NCBI RefSeq assembly: GCF_014189855.1
Contig: NZ_BJFN01000001.1
Span: 310,001-374,000 of the forward strand
Length of the DNA stretch: 64,000 bases
Reading direction: 5' to 3'
Source of the DNA: Buttiauxella sp. A111
GTDB taxonomy: Bacteria; Pseudomonadota; Gammaproteobacteria; Enterobacterales; Enterobacteriaceae
Below the pieces are notes generated by a model. The model had not been told where the DNA came from. It did no database searches and was given only the letters and a program-made list of their open reading frames with translations. Positions 36,574-45,321 of this stretch are shown here, piece after piece (position 1 is the stretch's first letter; each line of letters starts with the position of its first letter). The translations under genes and the position numbers were made by a program.

Positions 36574-37269
36574 ATGCTACAAACAACATCACTCCGTAAC
36601 CTTAGCGATAAAATTGATAGCATCATTAACTCTACCATTACGTCAACCAGTTTACTTGCCAGGGAAATTGAAGCTGCCCTGGCTGAAATTAAAGATGTTA
36701 ATCTGGCGCATCTTCTTGAACCGTCTGTGAAAAATACCATTCAGGATCTTATTAAAAAGACCCTGAGCAGCAATGTTTACTGTTCCGGTGCCGGTTTTGC
36801 CAGCCACATTGAAAGCAGCGAGAGTAATAAGGAATTCTGGCTTCTGGAGTGGTGGTATAAGAAAGCTGATGGTGTAAAACAGGTCCATCTTGATTTAGAC
36901 CAGGCCACCCAACAGCGTCTTGATTTCAGAACCTTTGAATGGTTTAAACAAGCTCCGTCGGTTGATAACGCTTTTTTACATGGCCCCTACGTCGACTATA
37001 TTTGCAATACCTCGTACACCCTCACCGCTGCGGTGCCGGTACATTTTCAGGATCGCTTTTTAGGGGTTGCAGCAATAGATTTATTGGTCAGTCGGGTTGA
37101 AGATGAATTATTACCCTACGCGGTGAATGACAGAGTTATTCTGACCAATAAAGATCGAAGAATTATTTTCTCTACCCATCCAAGATGTCGCGTCGGTGAT
37201 TTACTTAATCCACAATACGCCGCCGTTGTATTTGAGAATGATTACTTTAATTTATATCAGTCTGCATAG
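36574..37269 (+). CDS. Free-standing Cache (PDC) sensor-domain protein
   Basis: A 231-residue protein with a single extracellular-type Cache/PDC fold (HGPYVDYICNTSYTLTAAVPVHFQDRFLGVAAIDLLVSRVEDEL near residues 130-175, and VILTNKDRRIIFSTHP). It has no membrane helix, signal peptide, kinase or methyl-accepting domain, which usually accompany Cache domains. It lies 37 nt after the GntR gene on the same strand and is likely co-transcribed. A cytoplasmic ligand-binding partner of GntR is one possibility; the function is unknown. Confidence 0.7.
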   Translation: MLQTTSLRNLSDKIDSIINSTITSTSLLAREIEAALAEIKDVNLAHLLEPSVKNTIQDLIKKTLSSNVYCSGAGFASHIESSESNKEFWLLEWWYKKADGVKQVHLDLDQATQQRLDFRTFEWFKQAPSVDNAFLHGPYVDYICNTSYTLTAAVPVHFQDRFLGVAAIDLLVSRVEDELLPYAVNDRVILTNKDRRIIFSTHPRCRVGDLLNPQYAAVVFENDYFNLYQSA

Positions 37270-37287
37270 TTTATTCTGAGTCATCAT

Positions 37288-37318
37288 AAAGGGTGGATAA
37301 GTGTTATCCACCCTTTAA
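37288..37318. terminator. Bidirectional terminator between Cache gene and permease
   Basis: AAAGGGTGGATAA-GTG-TTATCCACCCTTT, a 13-bp perfect stem between convergent genes. Confidence 0.85.
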
Positions 37319-37328
37319 CGTCTTTACA

Positions 37329-38807
37329 TTAGCTCTGCTCAACATTCAATTTGCGGGCGTACTCAATCGCATCATTTTCTGGTGCGTTTGAGCGGCCAAA
37401 CGGTTTGCTGATCAGCATATAAATCAGCCCAGAACCAATAACAATCGCCAGCCCTACCAGTACCGTCCAGCGATCCATAAAGTTTTCACTTTCAGCCGGT
37501 TGGGCCAACAACCAAATACCGCACAACCCGTAAGCTAACGCCAGAATATTGACGATAATCCCCCATGATCCCACCGTCCATTCGCCCGCCGGTTTCCACC
37601 CTTTTAAACGTTGGCGCAATGCGGCTAATACCACCATCTGGAAGGAAATATAGATACCGATGACCGCAAACGCGGTAATACGCGCCAGGCTATCAGGCTG
37701 GAAGTAGACCCACACGCAGATAATCACCGGTAACAAACAGCTCACCATCATGGCGTTATCCGGCACGCTGTGTCTGGAGATCTTCGACATCCATTGGCTG
37801 CCAGGCAGCATGTTATCGCGGGAGAAGGAGAATATCAGGCGACTTAATGCAGCCTGCAGCGAAAGAATACAAGACAGCATCGCGATGACGGCGACAACGA
37901 TAAACACGGTGGCTCCGGTTGGCCCCAACGCTTCGTTAAGGATTGCAGGGATGGGGTCAGAAATTTTACCGTTTACAATATTAATGAGATCCGGGGACGA
38001 TAACAGATAGCCCATAATCGAAATAACGGCTGAGATGGCACCAAATACGATACTTAAAATCATCGCCACGGGAATTTTCTTACCGGGATTTTTTACTTCT
38101 TCTGCCACATTACCGCAGGCTTCAAAACCGAAGAACATAAACAGCCCCATGAGTGATGCAGACATAAATGCGGTGGTGTAATTACCGTCTTTTGCCAGCA
38201 CGCCCATCGAATCGAATACCACGGAGAAAGGTTGTGAGCGATGGAATATCAGCAGATAAATGCCCAGCGCAATGACGCTGATGATTTCACACCAGAAACC
38301 AATTCGCGCCACCCGTGCCAGGTTTTTGGTACCCGACATGTTCACCACCATCATAATCAGCAACAAGACAACCGACGTCACCATCATGTTGCCGGCACTG
38401 GTGGCGTAGTGGAATAAAGAGGCCACGAATGTAGCGGTGTATTCCGCAATCGACGTAATGGTCACCACTAACGCCCAAAGATAAATCCAGGCAGCAATCC
38501 ATGCATATTTTTTACCCCACAGCCTTCTCGCCCACGGATATAGGCCACCGGTAATCGGATATTGCGATGCTACTTCACCGAAAACTAACGCCACGAGTAA
38601 TTGCCCACACGCCACAATCAGTATCCACCAAATGGCTGGAGGCCCGGCGAGAGTGATGGCCAGCGCAAACAGCGAGTACACCGCTGTCAGTGGCGAAAGA
38701 TAGGTAAATCCCAATGCGAAGTTAGACATCAGCCCTATCGAACGATTGAATTGTTCGCCTTCAACTGGCTGATGTTGATGGTTTTCTTTGTCTGTCGTCT
38801 GTTCCAT
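37329..38807 (-). CDS. APC-family amino acid/polyamine permease (paralogue 1)
   Basis: A 492-residue, 12-helix APC transporter of the amino acid permease type. Features are SNFALGFTYLSPLTAVYSLFALA at helix 1, GLFMFFGFEACGNVAEEVKNP (helix 6 and adjacent loop) and LSRLIFSFSRDNMLPGSQW. The N-terminal 25 residues are hydrophilic. By eye it is identical at most positions to the permease at 59736, yet lies in a different polyamine/GABA cluster. Its likely substrate is GABA or a polyamine, from context only. A putative GntR operator lies about 50 nt upstream of the start. Confidence 0.87.
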   Translation of the reverse strand: MEQTTDKENHQHQPVEGEQFNRSIGLMSNFALGFTYLSPLTAVYSLFALAITLAGPPAIWWILIVACGQLLVALVFGEVASQYPITGGLYPWARRLWGKKYAWIAAWIYLWALVVTITSIAEYTATFVASLFHYATSAGNMMVTSVVLLLIMMVVNMSGTKNLARVARIGFWCEIISVIALGIYLLIFHRSQPFSVVFDSMGVLAKDGNYTTAFMSASLMGLFMFFGFEACGNVAEEVKNPGKKIPVAMILSIVFGAISAVISIMGYLLSSPDLINIVNGKISDPIPAILNEALGPTGATVFIVVAVIAMLSCILSLQAALSRLIFSFSRDNMLPGSQWMSKISRHSVPDNAMMVSCLLPVIICVWVYFQPDSLARITAFAVIGIYISFQMVVLAALRQRLKGWKPAGEWTVGSWGIIVNILALAYGLCGIWLLAQPAESENFMDRWTVLVGLAIVIGSGLIYMLISKPFGRSNAPENDAIEYARKLNVEQS

Positions 38808-38857
38808 ATCTTTTCTCTTTATGTGGCATAAGGGCAGGCAGTGTGAGTATTTTATAA

Positions 38858-38870
38858 AACATAATATGTT
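38858..38870. promoter_or_regulatory. Putative GntR operator upstream of permease 1
   Basis: AACATAATATGTT is a perfect 13-bp palindrome (AACATA-A-TATGTT) 51 nt upstream of the permease start. It shares both half-sites with the site upstream of the spermidine operon at 35515. Confidence 0.45.
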
Positions 38871-39013
38871 ATATGTATAGACTCGATGTCACATAATTGT
38901 TAAGAACAAGATCGCAATCGCAACATTTTAAAATTCACATCAGGCAGGCATTGGGGGGAAGGAAAACCAAAAGGAAAATAGATGGCGCAGGCAGAATGAG
39001 TGAGGGTAAAAAC

Positions 39014-39096
39014 TAAGCAAATCGAGTTACAGGTTGGCGGCAAATGAGCCGAATAATGCAGCCAACGACCCTGTAACTCGAAGTATGACGGGTTTA
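39014..39096. repeat. Palindromic intergenic repeat copy E
   Basis: About 83 bp: AAATCGAGTTACAGGTTGGCG ... left arm and CCTGTAACTCGAAGTATGAC right arm are imperfect complements, with GCCGAATAATGC between them. The right arm abuts the stop codon of the gabD-like gene (39097), so it may act as its terminator or 3' hairpin. Confidence 0.75.
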
Positions 39097-40548
39097 TCAG
39101 AGCTTCACGCAGACGTACTTCATCTCCAGATACTCATCAATTCCAAAACGCGAACCTTCACGGCCAAGCCCTGATTGTTTGATTCCGCCAAATGGCGCAA
39201 TTTCGTTGGAAATAAGCCCGGTATTCACCCCAACCATGCCATATTCCAGCGCCTCGGGGATTTGCCATTGGCGTTTCGCATCCTGGGTGAAAATATACGC
39301 GGCGAGGCCAAACTCGGTATCGTTGGCGTAATTGACGACTTCTTCATCGGACTCAAATTTAAACAGCGCTGCTACTGGCCCAAAGGTTTCTTCTCGGGCA
39401 AAGCGCATTTCTTGCGTGACGTTCGCCACCACAGTCGGTGCAAAGAAGTTCCCACCCAGCGCATGTTTGTGTCCGCCGGTTAACACCGCAGCCCCTTTTG
39501 ACAGCGCATCGTTAATGTGGAGTTCCACTTTCTCAATCGCTTTGGCATTAATCAGCGGCCCCTGTGTGACACCGTCATCCTGACCATTACCGACTTTCAA
39601 GGTTTCGACCGCTTTCACCAGTTCATCGCACAGCTTTTGATAAATACCGCTCTGCACGTAGATGCGGTTCGCGCACACGCAGGTCTGCCCGCTATTGCGG
39701 AATTTCGACACCATAATCCCTTTTACCGCCTGCTCAAGATCGGCATCATCAAAGACGATCACCGGAGCATTTCCTCCCAATTCCAGTGACAGCTTTTTAA
39801 TCGTCGGCGCACACTGAGCCATCAATAAACGCCCGACCTGGGTGGAACCGGTGAAGCTGAGTTTGCGCACCGTGGCATTCCGGCACAGCTCGTCTCCGAT
39901 CTCCTTCGCATCACCGGTAATCACCTGCAACAGTGATTTTGGCAGGCCCGCCAGTTCTGCAAGCTTGGCTAACGCCAGTGCGGTCAACGGCGTTTGCTCC
40001 GCCGGTTTAACGATAATCGCGCAGCCTGCGGCCAACGCAGGTGCCACTTTGCGGGTGATCATGGCCGCCGGGAAATTCCACGGTGTGATAGCCGCGCAAA
40101 CACCTACCGGTTGCTTCGACACGATAAAGCGCTGGTCAGGGCTGGTCGGTTGTAGCAACACGCCATCGACTCTTTTCGCTTCTTCAGCAAACCAGGTAAT
40201 AAATGAGGCGGCATAGTTCACTTCCCCACGCGCCTCAGCCAGCGGTTTCCCACCTTCGAGAGTAATCAGCCGTGCCAGGTCTTCGCTATTTTCATTGATA
40301 AGACTCACCCAGCTATGGAGGATTTTCGCCCGCCAGGCTGCGGTTTGCGTCTTCCACTCTTTCTGCGCAATTTCAGCCGCAGCGATTGCCCGCTGCGTTT
40401 CGGCCTGCCCCATAAAAGGCACGTCAGAGATTTTCTGCCCCGTCGCGGCATTCACAACGGTCATTGTCTTACCCGACAGTGCGTGGCTCCATTCGCCATC
40501 AACCGGACAACTATCGAGCAGCAAGCCAGCATTGTGTAAATTGATCAT
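39097..40548 (-). CDS. Succinate-semialdehyde dehydrogenase (GabD-like, copy 1)
   Basis: A 483-residue NAD(P)+ aldehyde dehydrogenase of the SSADH type: AAITPWNFPAAMITRKVAPA (cofactor binding), LSLELGGNAPVIVFDDAD (Glu) and RNSGQTCVCANRIYV (nucleophilic Cys with the GabD-typical CxC). It oxidises succinate semialdehyde to succinate. It starts 8 nt after the puuE stop codon; a GTG at 40560 overlapping that stop is an alternative start. It is a paralogue of the GabD at 55637 and completes the GABA pathway of this island. Confidence 0.9.
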   Translation of the reverse strand: MINLHNAGLLLDSCPVDGEWSHALSGKTMTVVNAATGQKISDVPFMGQAETQRAIAAAEIAQKEWKTQTAAWRAKILHSWVSLINENSEDLARLITLEGGKPLAEARGEVNYAASFITWFAEEAKRVDGVLLQPTSPDQRFIVSKQPVGVCAAITPWNFPAAMITRKVAPALAAGCAIIVKPAEQTPLTALALAKLAELAGLPKSLLQVITGDAKEIGDELCRNATVRKLSFTGSTQVGRLLMAQCAPTIKKLSLELGGNAPVIVFDDADLEQAVKGIMVSKFRNSGQTCVCANRIYVQSGIYQKLCDELVKAVETLKVGNGQDDGVTQGPLINAKAIEKVELHINDALSKGAAVLTGGHKHALGGNFFAPTVVANVTQEMRFAREETFGPVAALFKFESDEEVVNYANDTEFGLAAYIFTQDAKRQWQIPEALEYGMVGVNTGLISNEIAPFGGIKQSGLGREGSRFGIDEYLEMKYVCVKL

Positions 40549-40556
40549 CTCGAGTC

Positions 40557-41822
40557 TCACATTTGTGTTGCAGATTTAATGATATCCAGGGCTTTGTCGA
40601 ACTGAGCATCCGGAATGGTCAGCGGGTAGAGGAAACGAATAACGTTGCCGTTTTGACCGCAGGTGAGCAGCAGCAAACCTTGCTCCAAAGCGCGTTTCTG
40701 AACCTGTTGGGCGATTGCCGCAGAAGGTTCACCCGTCGTGGTGTCGTAAAACTCAGCGGCGACCATCGAACCCAATCCACGTACTTCAGCTAATGCCGGA
40801 CAATGCTGTTTAACATCGTGCAGTGCTGATCTCAGTCGCTCACCTAACGCTTCGGCACGCTGACACAGTTTTTCGTCTTCAATAATGTCCAGTACTGCAA
40901 GTGCTGCGGCGACAGAAAGCGGATTACCGGCGTAAGTGCCGCCCAATCCGCCCGGTGCTGGCGCATCCATAATATCAGCTTTACCCACCACGCCGGACAA
41001 CGGCATCCCACCCGCCAGGCTTTTTGCCATGGTCATCAAATCAGGTTGATGCGTGTAATGGTTCATGGCGAACATTTTGCCGGTACGCGCAAAACCACTT
41101 TGCACTTCGTCGGCAATCATCACGATGCCATGGGTATCACAAATCTGGCGAATCGCTGCGACAAACGCCGGAGGTGCGACATTAAAGCCGCCTTCGCCCT
41201 GCACAGGTTCGAAAATAATCGCCGCCACCTGAGTGGCTTCAATATCAGACTTAAACAGGCGTTCAATGGATTTCACCGCTTCTTCGGTGGTAATGCCGTT
41301 GAGCGCTGACGGGTATGGCGCGTGGAACACTGACCCCGGGAATGGGCCAAAGCCAATTTTGTAAGGCGCAACTTTGCCGGTTAACGCCATGGTCATATAG
41401 GTGCGGCCATGGAACCCACCGCTAAAGGCAATCACCCCTGGGCGACCCGTATGAGCGCGGGCAATTTTCACCGCGTTTTCTACAGCTTCAGCGCCAGTCG
41501 TAAAGAATGAAGTTTTCTTCGGCCCAACAATAGGCGCGACGGCGTTAATTTTTTCCGCCAACGTAACGTAGTTTTCGTAAGGGACAATCTGATAAGCCGT
41601 GTGAGTAAACGCATGAAGTTGCTGCTCTACCGCTTCTACCAGGCGAGGATGGCGATGGCCGGTATTGAGCACGGCAATCCCAGCGGCAAAATCAATATAT
41701 TGCTTGCCTTCAACATCGGTGATGGTGCTGTTTTGCGCGCTTTGCGCAAAGAAATTACACATCACACCTACACCACGTGGAGTAGCAGCCAGACGACGTT
41801 GATGGAGTTCGTTATTACTCAT
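40557..41822 (-). CDS. puuE: 4-aminobutyrate transaminase (PuuE-like)
   Basis: A 421-residue class III PLP aminotransferase that converts GABA and 2-oxoglutarate to succinate semialdehyde and glutamate. The N-terminus SNNELHQRRLAATPRGVGVM matches E. coli PuuE (also close to GabT); the PLP Lys lies in DLMTMAKSLAGGMPLSG, and FEPVQGEGGFNVAP and ADEVQSGFARTGK are active-site segments. It is the first gene of a puuE-gabD operon and divergent from the MocR-type regulator at 41933. The start at MSNNEL was chosen over an ATG 15 nt upstream by family alignment. Confidence 0.93.
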   Translation of the reverse strand: MSNNELHQRRLAATPRGVGVMCNFFAQSAQNSTITDVEGKQYIDFAAGIAVLNTGHRHPRLVEAVEQQLHAFTHTAYQIVPYENYVTLAEKINAVAPIVGPKKTSFFTTGAEAVENAVKIARAHTGRPGVIAFSGGFHGRTYMTMALTGKVAPYKIGFGPFPGSVFHAPYPSALNGITTEEAVKSIERLFKSDIEATQVAAIIFEPVQGEGGFNVAPPAFVAAIRQICDTHGIVMIADEVQSGFARTGKMFAMNHYTHQPDLMTMAKSLAGGMPLSGVVGKADIMDAPAPGGLGGTYAGNPLSVAAALAVLDIIEDEKLCQRAEALGERLRSALHDVKQHCPALAEVRGLGSMVAAEFYDTTTGEPSAAIAQQVQKRALEQGLLLLTCGQNGNVIRFLYPLTIPDAQFDKALDIIKSATQM

Positions 41823-41932
41823 TTTTTTATCCCTCACACATTTATCAAATAGATAGGTTGTATTACCGTATTCATTTAGACAGAATCTGGTACCTTAATC
41901 GAGAGCCAAATCGTTTTAATAATAGGATCCAA

Positions 41933-43405
41933 ATGCGTTCACTTGCCGTAGATGTGATCAAGCAAGCATTTAACCAGACACCAGGCGAGAAACTTCATAA
42001 GAAACTTTATCTCGCGGTTTGCGGCTGCATTCTTGAGGGAAGTTTACGGCCTGCGGCGCGTATGCCACCGACTCGGGATTTGGCAAATGAGCTGGCGGTA
42101 TCACGCAATACAGTGCTGCGGGTGTATGAGCAATTGCAGGCAGAAGGCTATATTTCGACACGCACCAGCAGCGGGACGTTTGTCACCGAAAGTGTGCTGG
42201 ATAATCTCAATACGCAGGTCACCAGAACCGCACAAACCGCCCAGCCATTCCCGCCTGCAAGCCTGTCAAAGCGCTGCCTCGACTTGCTGGAAAACGCCAG
42301 TGCCAGTCCCGCGCAATGGGGTGACTTTATTCCGGGCGTGCCCGACGTCAACAGCTTCCCGCACCGTACCTTTAAGAAGATTTATGACCGAATTGCCAGG
42401 CGCCCTAACCCTGAGTTTTTGACCTACGACGCTGACGGCGGGCTCGAGGTTTTGAAGTCTGCGCTGTCCGATTATTTGCGCACCGCGCGCGGGGTTAAGT
42501 GCTCGACCGACCAGATATTAATTACCGAAGGGATTCATCAGGCGCTGGATTTAGTCACCCGCACATTGTGTAATCCAGGCGATCACGCGTGGATTGAAGA
42601 ACCCGGCTATTGGGGAATTAAGAATATTTTACGCATGAATGCTGTAAATATAACGGCGTGCGATGTTGACGATCAGGGATTGGTTCCCGACCCCTCATCC
42701 GCCGTGCGGCCAACATTAATGTTCGTCACCCCTTCCCATCAATATCCCCTCGGTTCGGTCATGAGTCTTCCCCGTCGCCAGTTATTACTTTCAATGGCTC
42801 GGGAATATCAAAGCTGGATTGTCGAAGATGACTACGATAGCGAATTTCGTTTCTCCGGCCAGCCAATTCCTTCGTTGCAAGGACTGGAAGATGACAGCCC
42901 GGTGATTTACATCGGTACGTTTAGTAAAACGCTGTATCCCGCGCTCCGCCTGGGTTATGTCGTTTTACCCAAGCCGTTAGCCGCCCCGCTGAAAAAGGTG
43001 CATAACGAGCTTTATCGCAGCGGTCATCAGATTATTCAGGCCGCGTTGGCCGAATTTATCCGAGAAGGCTATTACGCCGCGCATATTCGTAAAATGCGCC
43101 AGTTGTATAACAAACGCCGTACTGTGCTGGTCGAATTAATTAAGCAGCATTTAGGCGAAGAATTTCTCGGTTATTTCAATAGCAACGCCGGTTTGCATCT
43201 GATTATTCAACTTCCGGCTGATGCAGACGATATCGGCATTTCTAAGCGTGCTAATGCTGAAGGTATTTTGGTCAGGCCGCTATCGCGTTATTACTTTAAT
43301 AGTCAGAAATCAAAAGGATTGTTAGTCGGTTTCGCCAATATCAAAGACTGCGATATGGAGCCTTCTTTTGAGCGCCTGGCGGGGATCATTAAGCAAAACC
43401 TCTGA
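41933..43405 (+). CDS. MocR/GabR-type regulator (GntR HTH fused to aminotransferase fold)
   Basis: A 490-residue fusion: an N-terminal GntR winged HTH (residues 22-85: LYLAVCGCILEGSLRPAARM...VSRNTVLRVYEQLQAEGYI) followed by a class I aminotransferase-like domain. The PLP-binding Lys is in IGTFSKTLYPALRLGYVV. Such proteins bind PLP and an amino compound; Bacillus GabR senses GABA and activates the divergent gabTD. The same divergent layout holds here with puuE-gabD, so GABA sensing is a reasonable inference. The start at MRSLAVD has AGGA 5 nt upstream; the frame is open further upstream without a good ribosome site. Confidence 0.88.
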   Translation: MRSLAVDVIKQAFNQTPGEKLHKKLYLAVCGCILEGSLRPAARMPPTRDLANELAVSRNTVLRVYEQLQAEGYISTRTSSGTFVTESVLDNLNTQVTRTAQTAQPFPPASLSKRCLDLLENASASPAQWGDFIPGVPDVNSFPHRTFKKIYDRIARRPNPEFLTYDADGGLEVLKSALSDYLRTARGVKCSTDQILITEGIHQALDLVTRTLCNPGDHAWIEEPGYWGIKNILRMNAVNITACDVDDQGLVPDPSSAVRPTLMFVTPSHQYPLGSVMSLPRRQLLLSMAREYQSWIVEDDYDSEFRFSGQPIPSLQGLEDDSPVIYIGTFSKTLYPALRLGYVVLPKPLAAPLKKVHNELYRSGHQIIQAALAEFIREGYYAAHIRKMRQLYNKRRTVLVELIKQHLGEEFLGYFNSNAGLHLIIQLPADADDIGISKRANAEGILVRPLSRYYFNSQKSKGLLVGFANIKDCDMEPSFERLAGIIKQNL

Positions 43406-43780
43406 CGCAAAAGTCGTCATCCGACAGTGGGTTTATCTGCATTCAGCGCCTCAATCAGCCATTGCGCCGGGGCAATGAAGTTTCCCTCGGCGCATCATGC
43501 CCAAAACTGAAATTCGATTTCATAATTAATTTTAAGGTCAACCTGTAAACTCAAATCATTCACCCTGTGAATTATCACTCTGAGCGTCGTTCATGACCTG
43601 ATTAACACTTAATAATGTCAATCAGTTACATCCGTATTGAATTGTTAATCAAGCGATGTAAAATTAACGTTAATATGTATTGCTAGTGTGAATCATTCTT
43701 CAGATTCCTGGATTTCTTCTTCGCCACTTCACCTCCTTCTCGGCGACCAGGTTTGAATCTTTTTTTCAGGGAACGTTACG
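43406..43780. other. Intergenic region between regulator and lipoprotein cassette
   Basis: 375 bp, AT-rich from about 43510 on. On the minus strand 43417-43491 reads as a short coding-like stretch (AEGNFIAPAQWLIEALNADK, then PTVG and a stop codon), closed upstream by another stop; it may be a gene remnant. I see no other feature. Confidence 0.4.
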
Positions 43781-44275
43781 ATGAAATTGCGCAATCTGTT
43801 GATCCTTGCCGTTGTTGCCACTGTTGTTGGTTGTAAAGCGCCACCGCCAAAAATGACGGACGATACTCTCGTGACCAGTGAGATCAACGGTGTCACGCTG
43901 ACACACCGCTACGCGGTAGCCGCGCCTCACGAGTTCACCCCTGTTAACGCCAGTTATCGGGCGCTGTATCCGGGGTCAATCATGACCAAACCGGACTTTG
44001 GCGGGAAAGTGGTCAGCACCCTTGAGAATGGGCAAAGTTATACCGTTTTGGGGCAAGTTGAGAATAATTGGCTCGCCATTGCGGAGCAGGATAAACAGGA
44101 AATGTTGGGTTATGTCCCGACACGCGCCCTGGTGAAAAGTGAACTGTATGCGCAGACGCTGAAAAAAGACCGCCCACGTCCACGCCGTGCGGCTAAAAAA
44201 ACCACCTGTGTTGCAGTTGATGGCGGCAGCAAGGCCTGTCAGAACGCAAACAGTGGTACCTGGATCATTGATTAA
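43781..44275 (+). CDS. SH3-domain lipoprotein (envelope cassette gene 1)
   Basis: A 164-residue predicted lipoprotein. The lipobox VVGC gives Cys18 as the lipidated residue with Lys at +2, which favours outer-membrane sorting. A bacterial SH3-like domain spans about residues 68-125 (PGSIMTKPDFGGKVVSTLENGQSYTVLGQVENNWLAIAEQ...LGYVPTRAL). The C-terminal tail is basic with two cysteines (TCVAVDGGSKACQ). It is 59 nt from the next gene on the same strand and likely heads a three-gene operon. I do not recognise it as a named gene; binding to peptidoglycan or a partner is inferred from the SH3 fold. Confidence 0.75.
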   Translation: MKLRNLLILAVVATVVGCKAPPPKMTDDTLVTSEINGVTLTHRYAVAAPHEFTPVNASYRALYPGSIMTKPDFGGKVVSTLENGQSYTVLGQVENNWLAIAEQDKQEMLGYVPTRALVKSELYAQTLKKDRPRPRRAAKKTTCVAVDGGSKACQNANSGTWIID

Positions 44276-44334
44276 TTGTCGACGTTTACGTCACGCTTTT
44301 TTTGTTTAAGTTTGTTCGTCTAACAAGGATTTCT

Positions 44335-45288
44335 ATGAAACTCTGGCTTTCGGGTCTGGCGCTACTGCTGGCATCGACCACGGCGTGGGCTGCTGGGAAC
44401 TATCGTATCGTCCAGTCTCCTTCGCAAAAGCTGGATGTCTGGATTGACGATGTGCAAAACAACACGCCGCAAAGTTGGTGTGCGCCAGAACTTCCGCTGC
44501 GTATTGTCGCCAATGGCGATAAAAACCCGGCGTTGCTCAATGTTTTTATGCCACGTCTTGGGTCGCTGCTGGAAAACCAATGTAGCACCGTGCAATTAGT
44601 CAGTTGGCGAATGGAAGATCCACAAGGTCACACACTCGCAGTCGGTACTGCGAACAAAAGTAGTGACTGGGCGGTGATTATTGCGCCTGTGGTTTCCAGT
44701 GAACCCAACGCCCAACCTGCGCGCGAAGAAAACTCACCGTTAGCTGACCGCACGCCCTGGCAGGAATTTACGCTTCAGGACGGCTGCCATCTGCGTACTT
44801 TCTGGCAAGGTGATGCCAATGCCGCCGCCCTGTTTATTCCTAACGGCAAATGTGAAAAAGGCGGCTGGTTAAACGGTCGCAGCGAAATCATTCAAAGTGG
44901 TGTTAGCGGTGAAACGCGCAATGTGATGACCTTTGTGCATGGTTTCCCGGTCAGCGGATTAAGCTCTGAGGCAAGCTCTGACAGCCTGCTGATTACCAGT
45001 CTCAACAACGAGAGAATGGTGGTCAGTAATGAACACGCCCCGCAAAGTTGGATGATTTTGCCGTATCACCCGGAGCTGAATGGCTGGCGAGCGACCGGGA
45101 TTGTTGCCGTTGAAGTACCACGAGAAATGGCAGTGGATGAAGTCGCTATTCAGAAACGTTTAAACGTCGTGCGAAAAGTTTGGGCGGCGTGGCTTGCGCC
45201 TGAGACGCCTATCACACTGTTGTTGATTGACTCCCTGCGTCCGCAATTGCGTGACCCTGCGGTTGGCGCATGGCGTGCACAGAAGTAA
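44335..45288 (+). CDS. Secreted protein of unknown function (envelope cassette gene 2)
   Basis: A 317-residue protein with a clear Sec signal peptide (MKLWLSGLALLLASTTAWA, cleavage before AGNYR). The mature part has conserved-looking cysteine pairs (SWCAPELPLR, ENQCSTVQL, DGCHLRTF, NGKCEKGGW) that could form periplasmic disulfides, and no membrane helix. I recognise no domain. It lies between the SH3 lipoprotein and the pseudokinase genes with short gaps, so it probably works with them at the cell envelope. The start has AAGGA 7 nt upstream. Confidence 0.72.
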   Translation: MKLWLSGLALLLASTTAWAAGNYRIVQSPSQKLDVWIDDVQNNTPQSWCAPELPLRIVANGDKNPALLNVFMPRLGSLLENQCSTVQLVSWRMEDPQGHTLAVGTANKSSDWAVIIAPVVSSEPNAQPAREENSPLADRTPWQEFTLQDGCHLRTFWQGDANAAALFIPNGKCEKGGWLNGRSEIIQSGVSGETRNVMTFVHGFPVSGLSSEASSDSLLITSLNNERMVVSNEHAPQSWMILPYHPELNGWRATGIVAVEVPREMAVDEVAIQKRLNVVRKVWAAWLAPETPITLLLIDSLRPQLRDPAVGAWRAQK

Positions 45289-45321
45289 CCCTTAAGTTTC
45301 GTCGAGCAGAGAAAGGCCATC

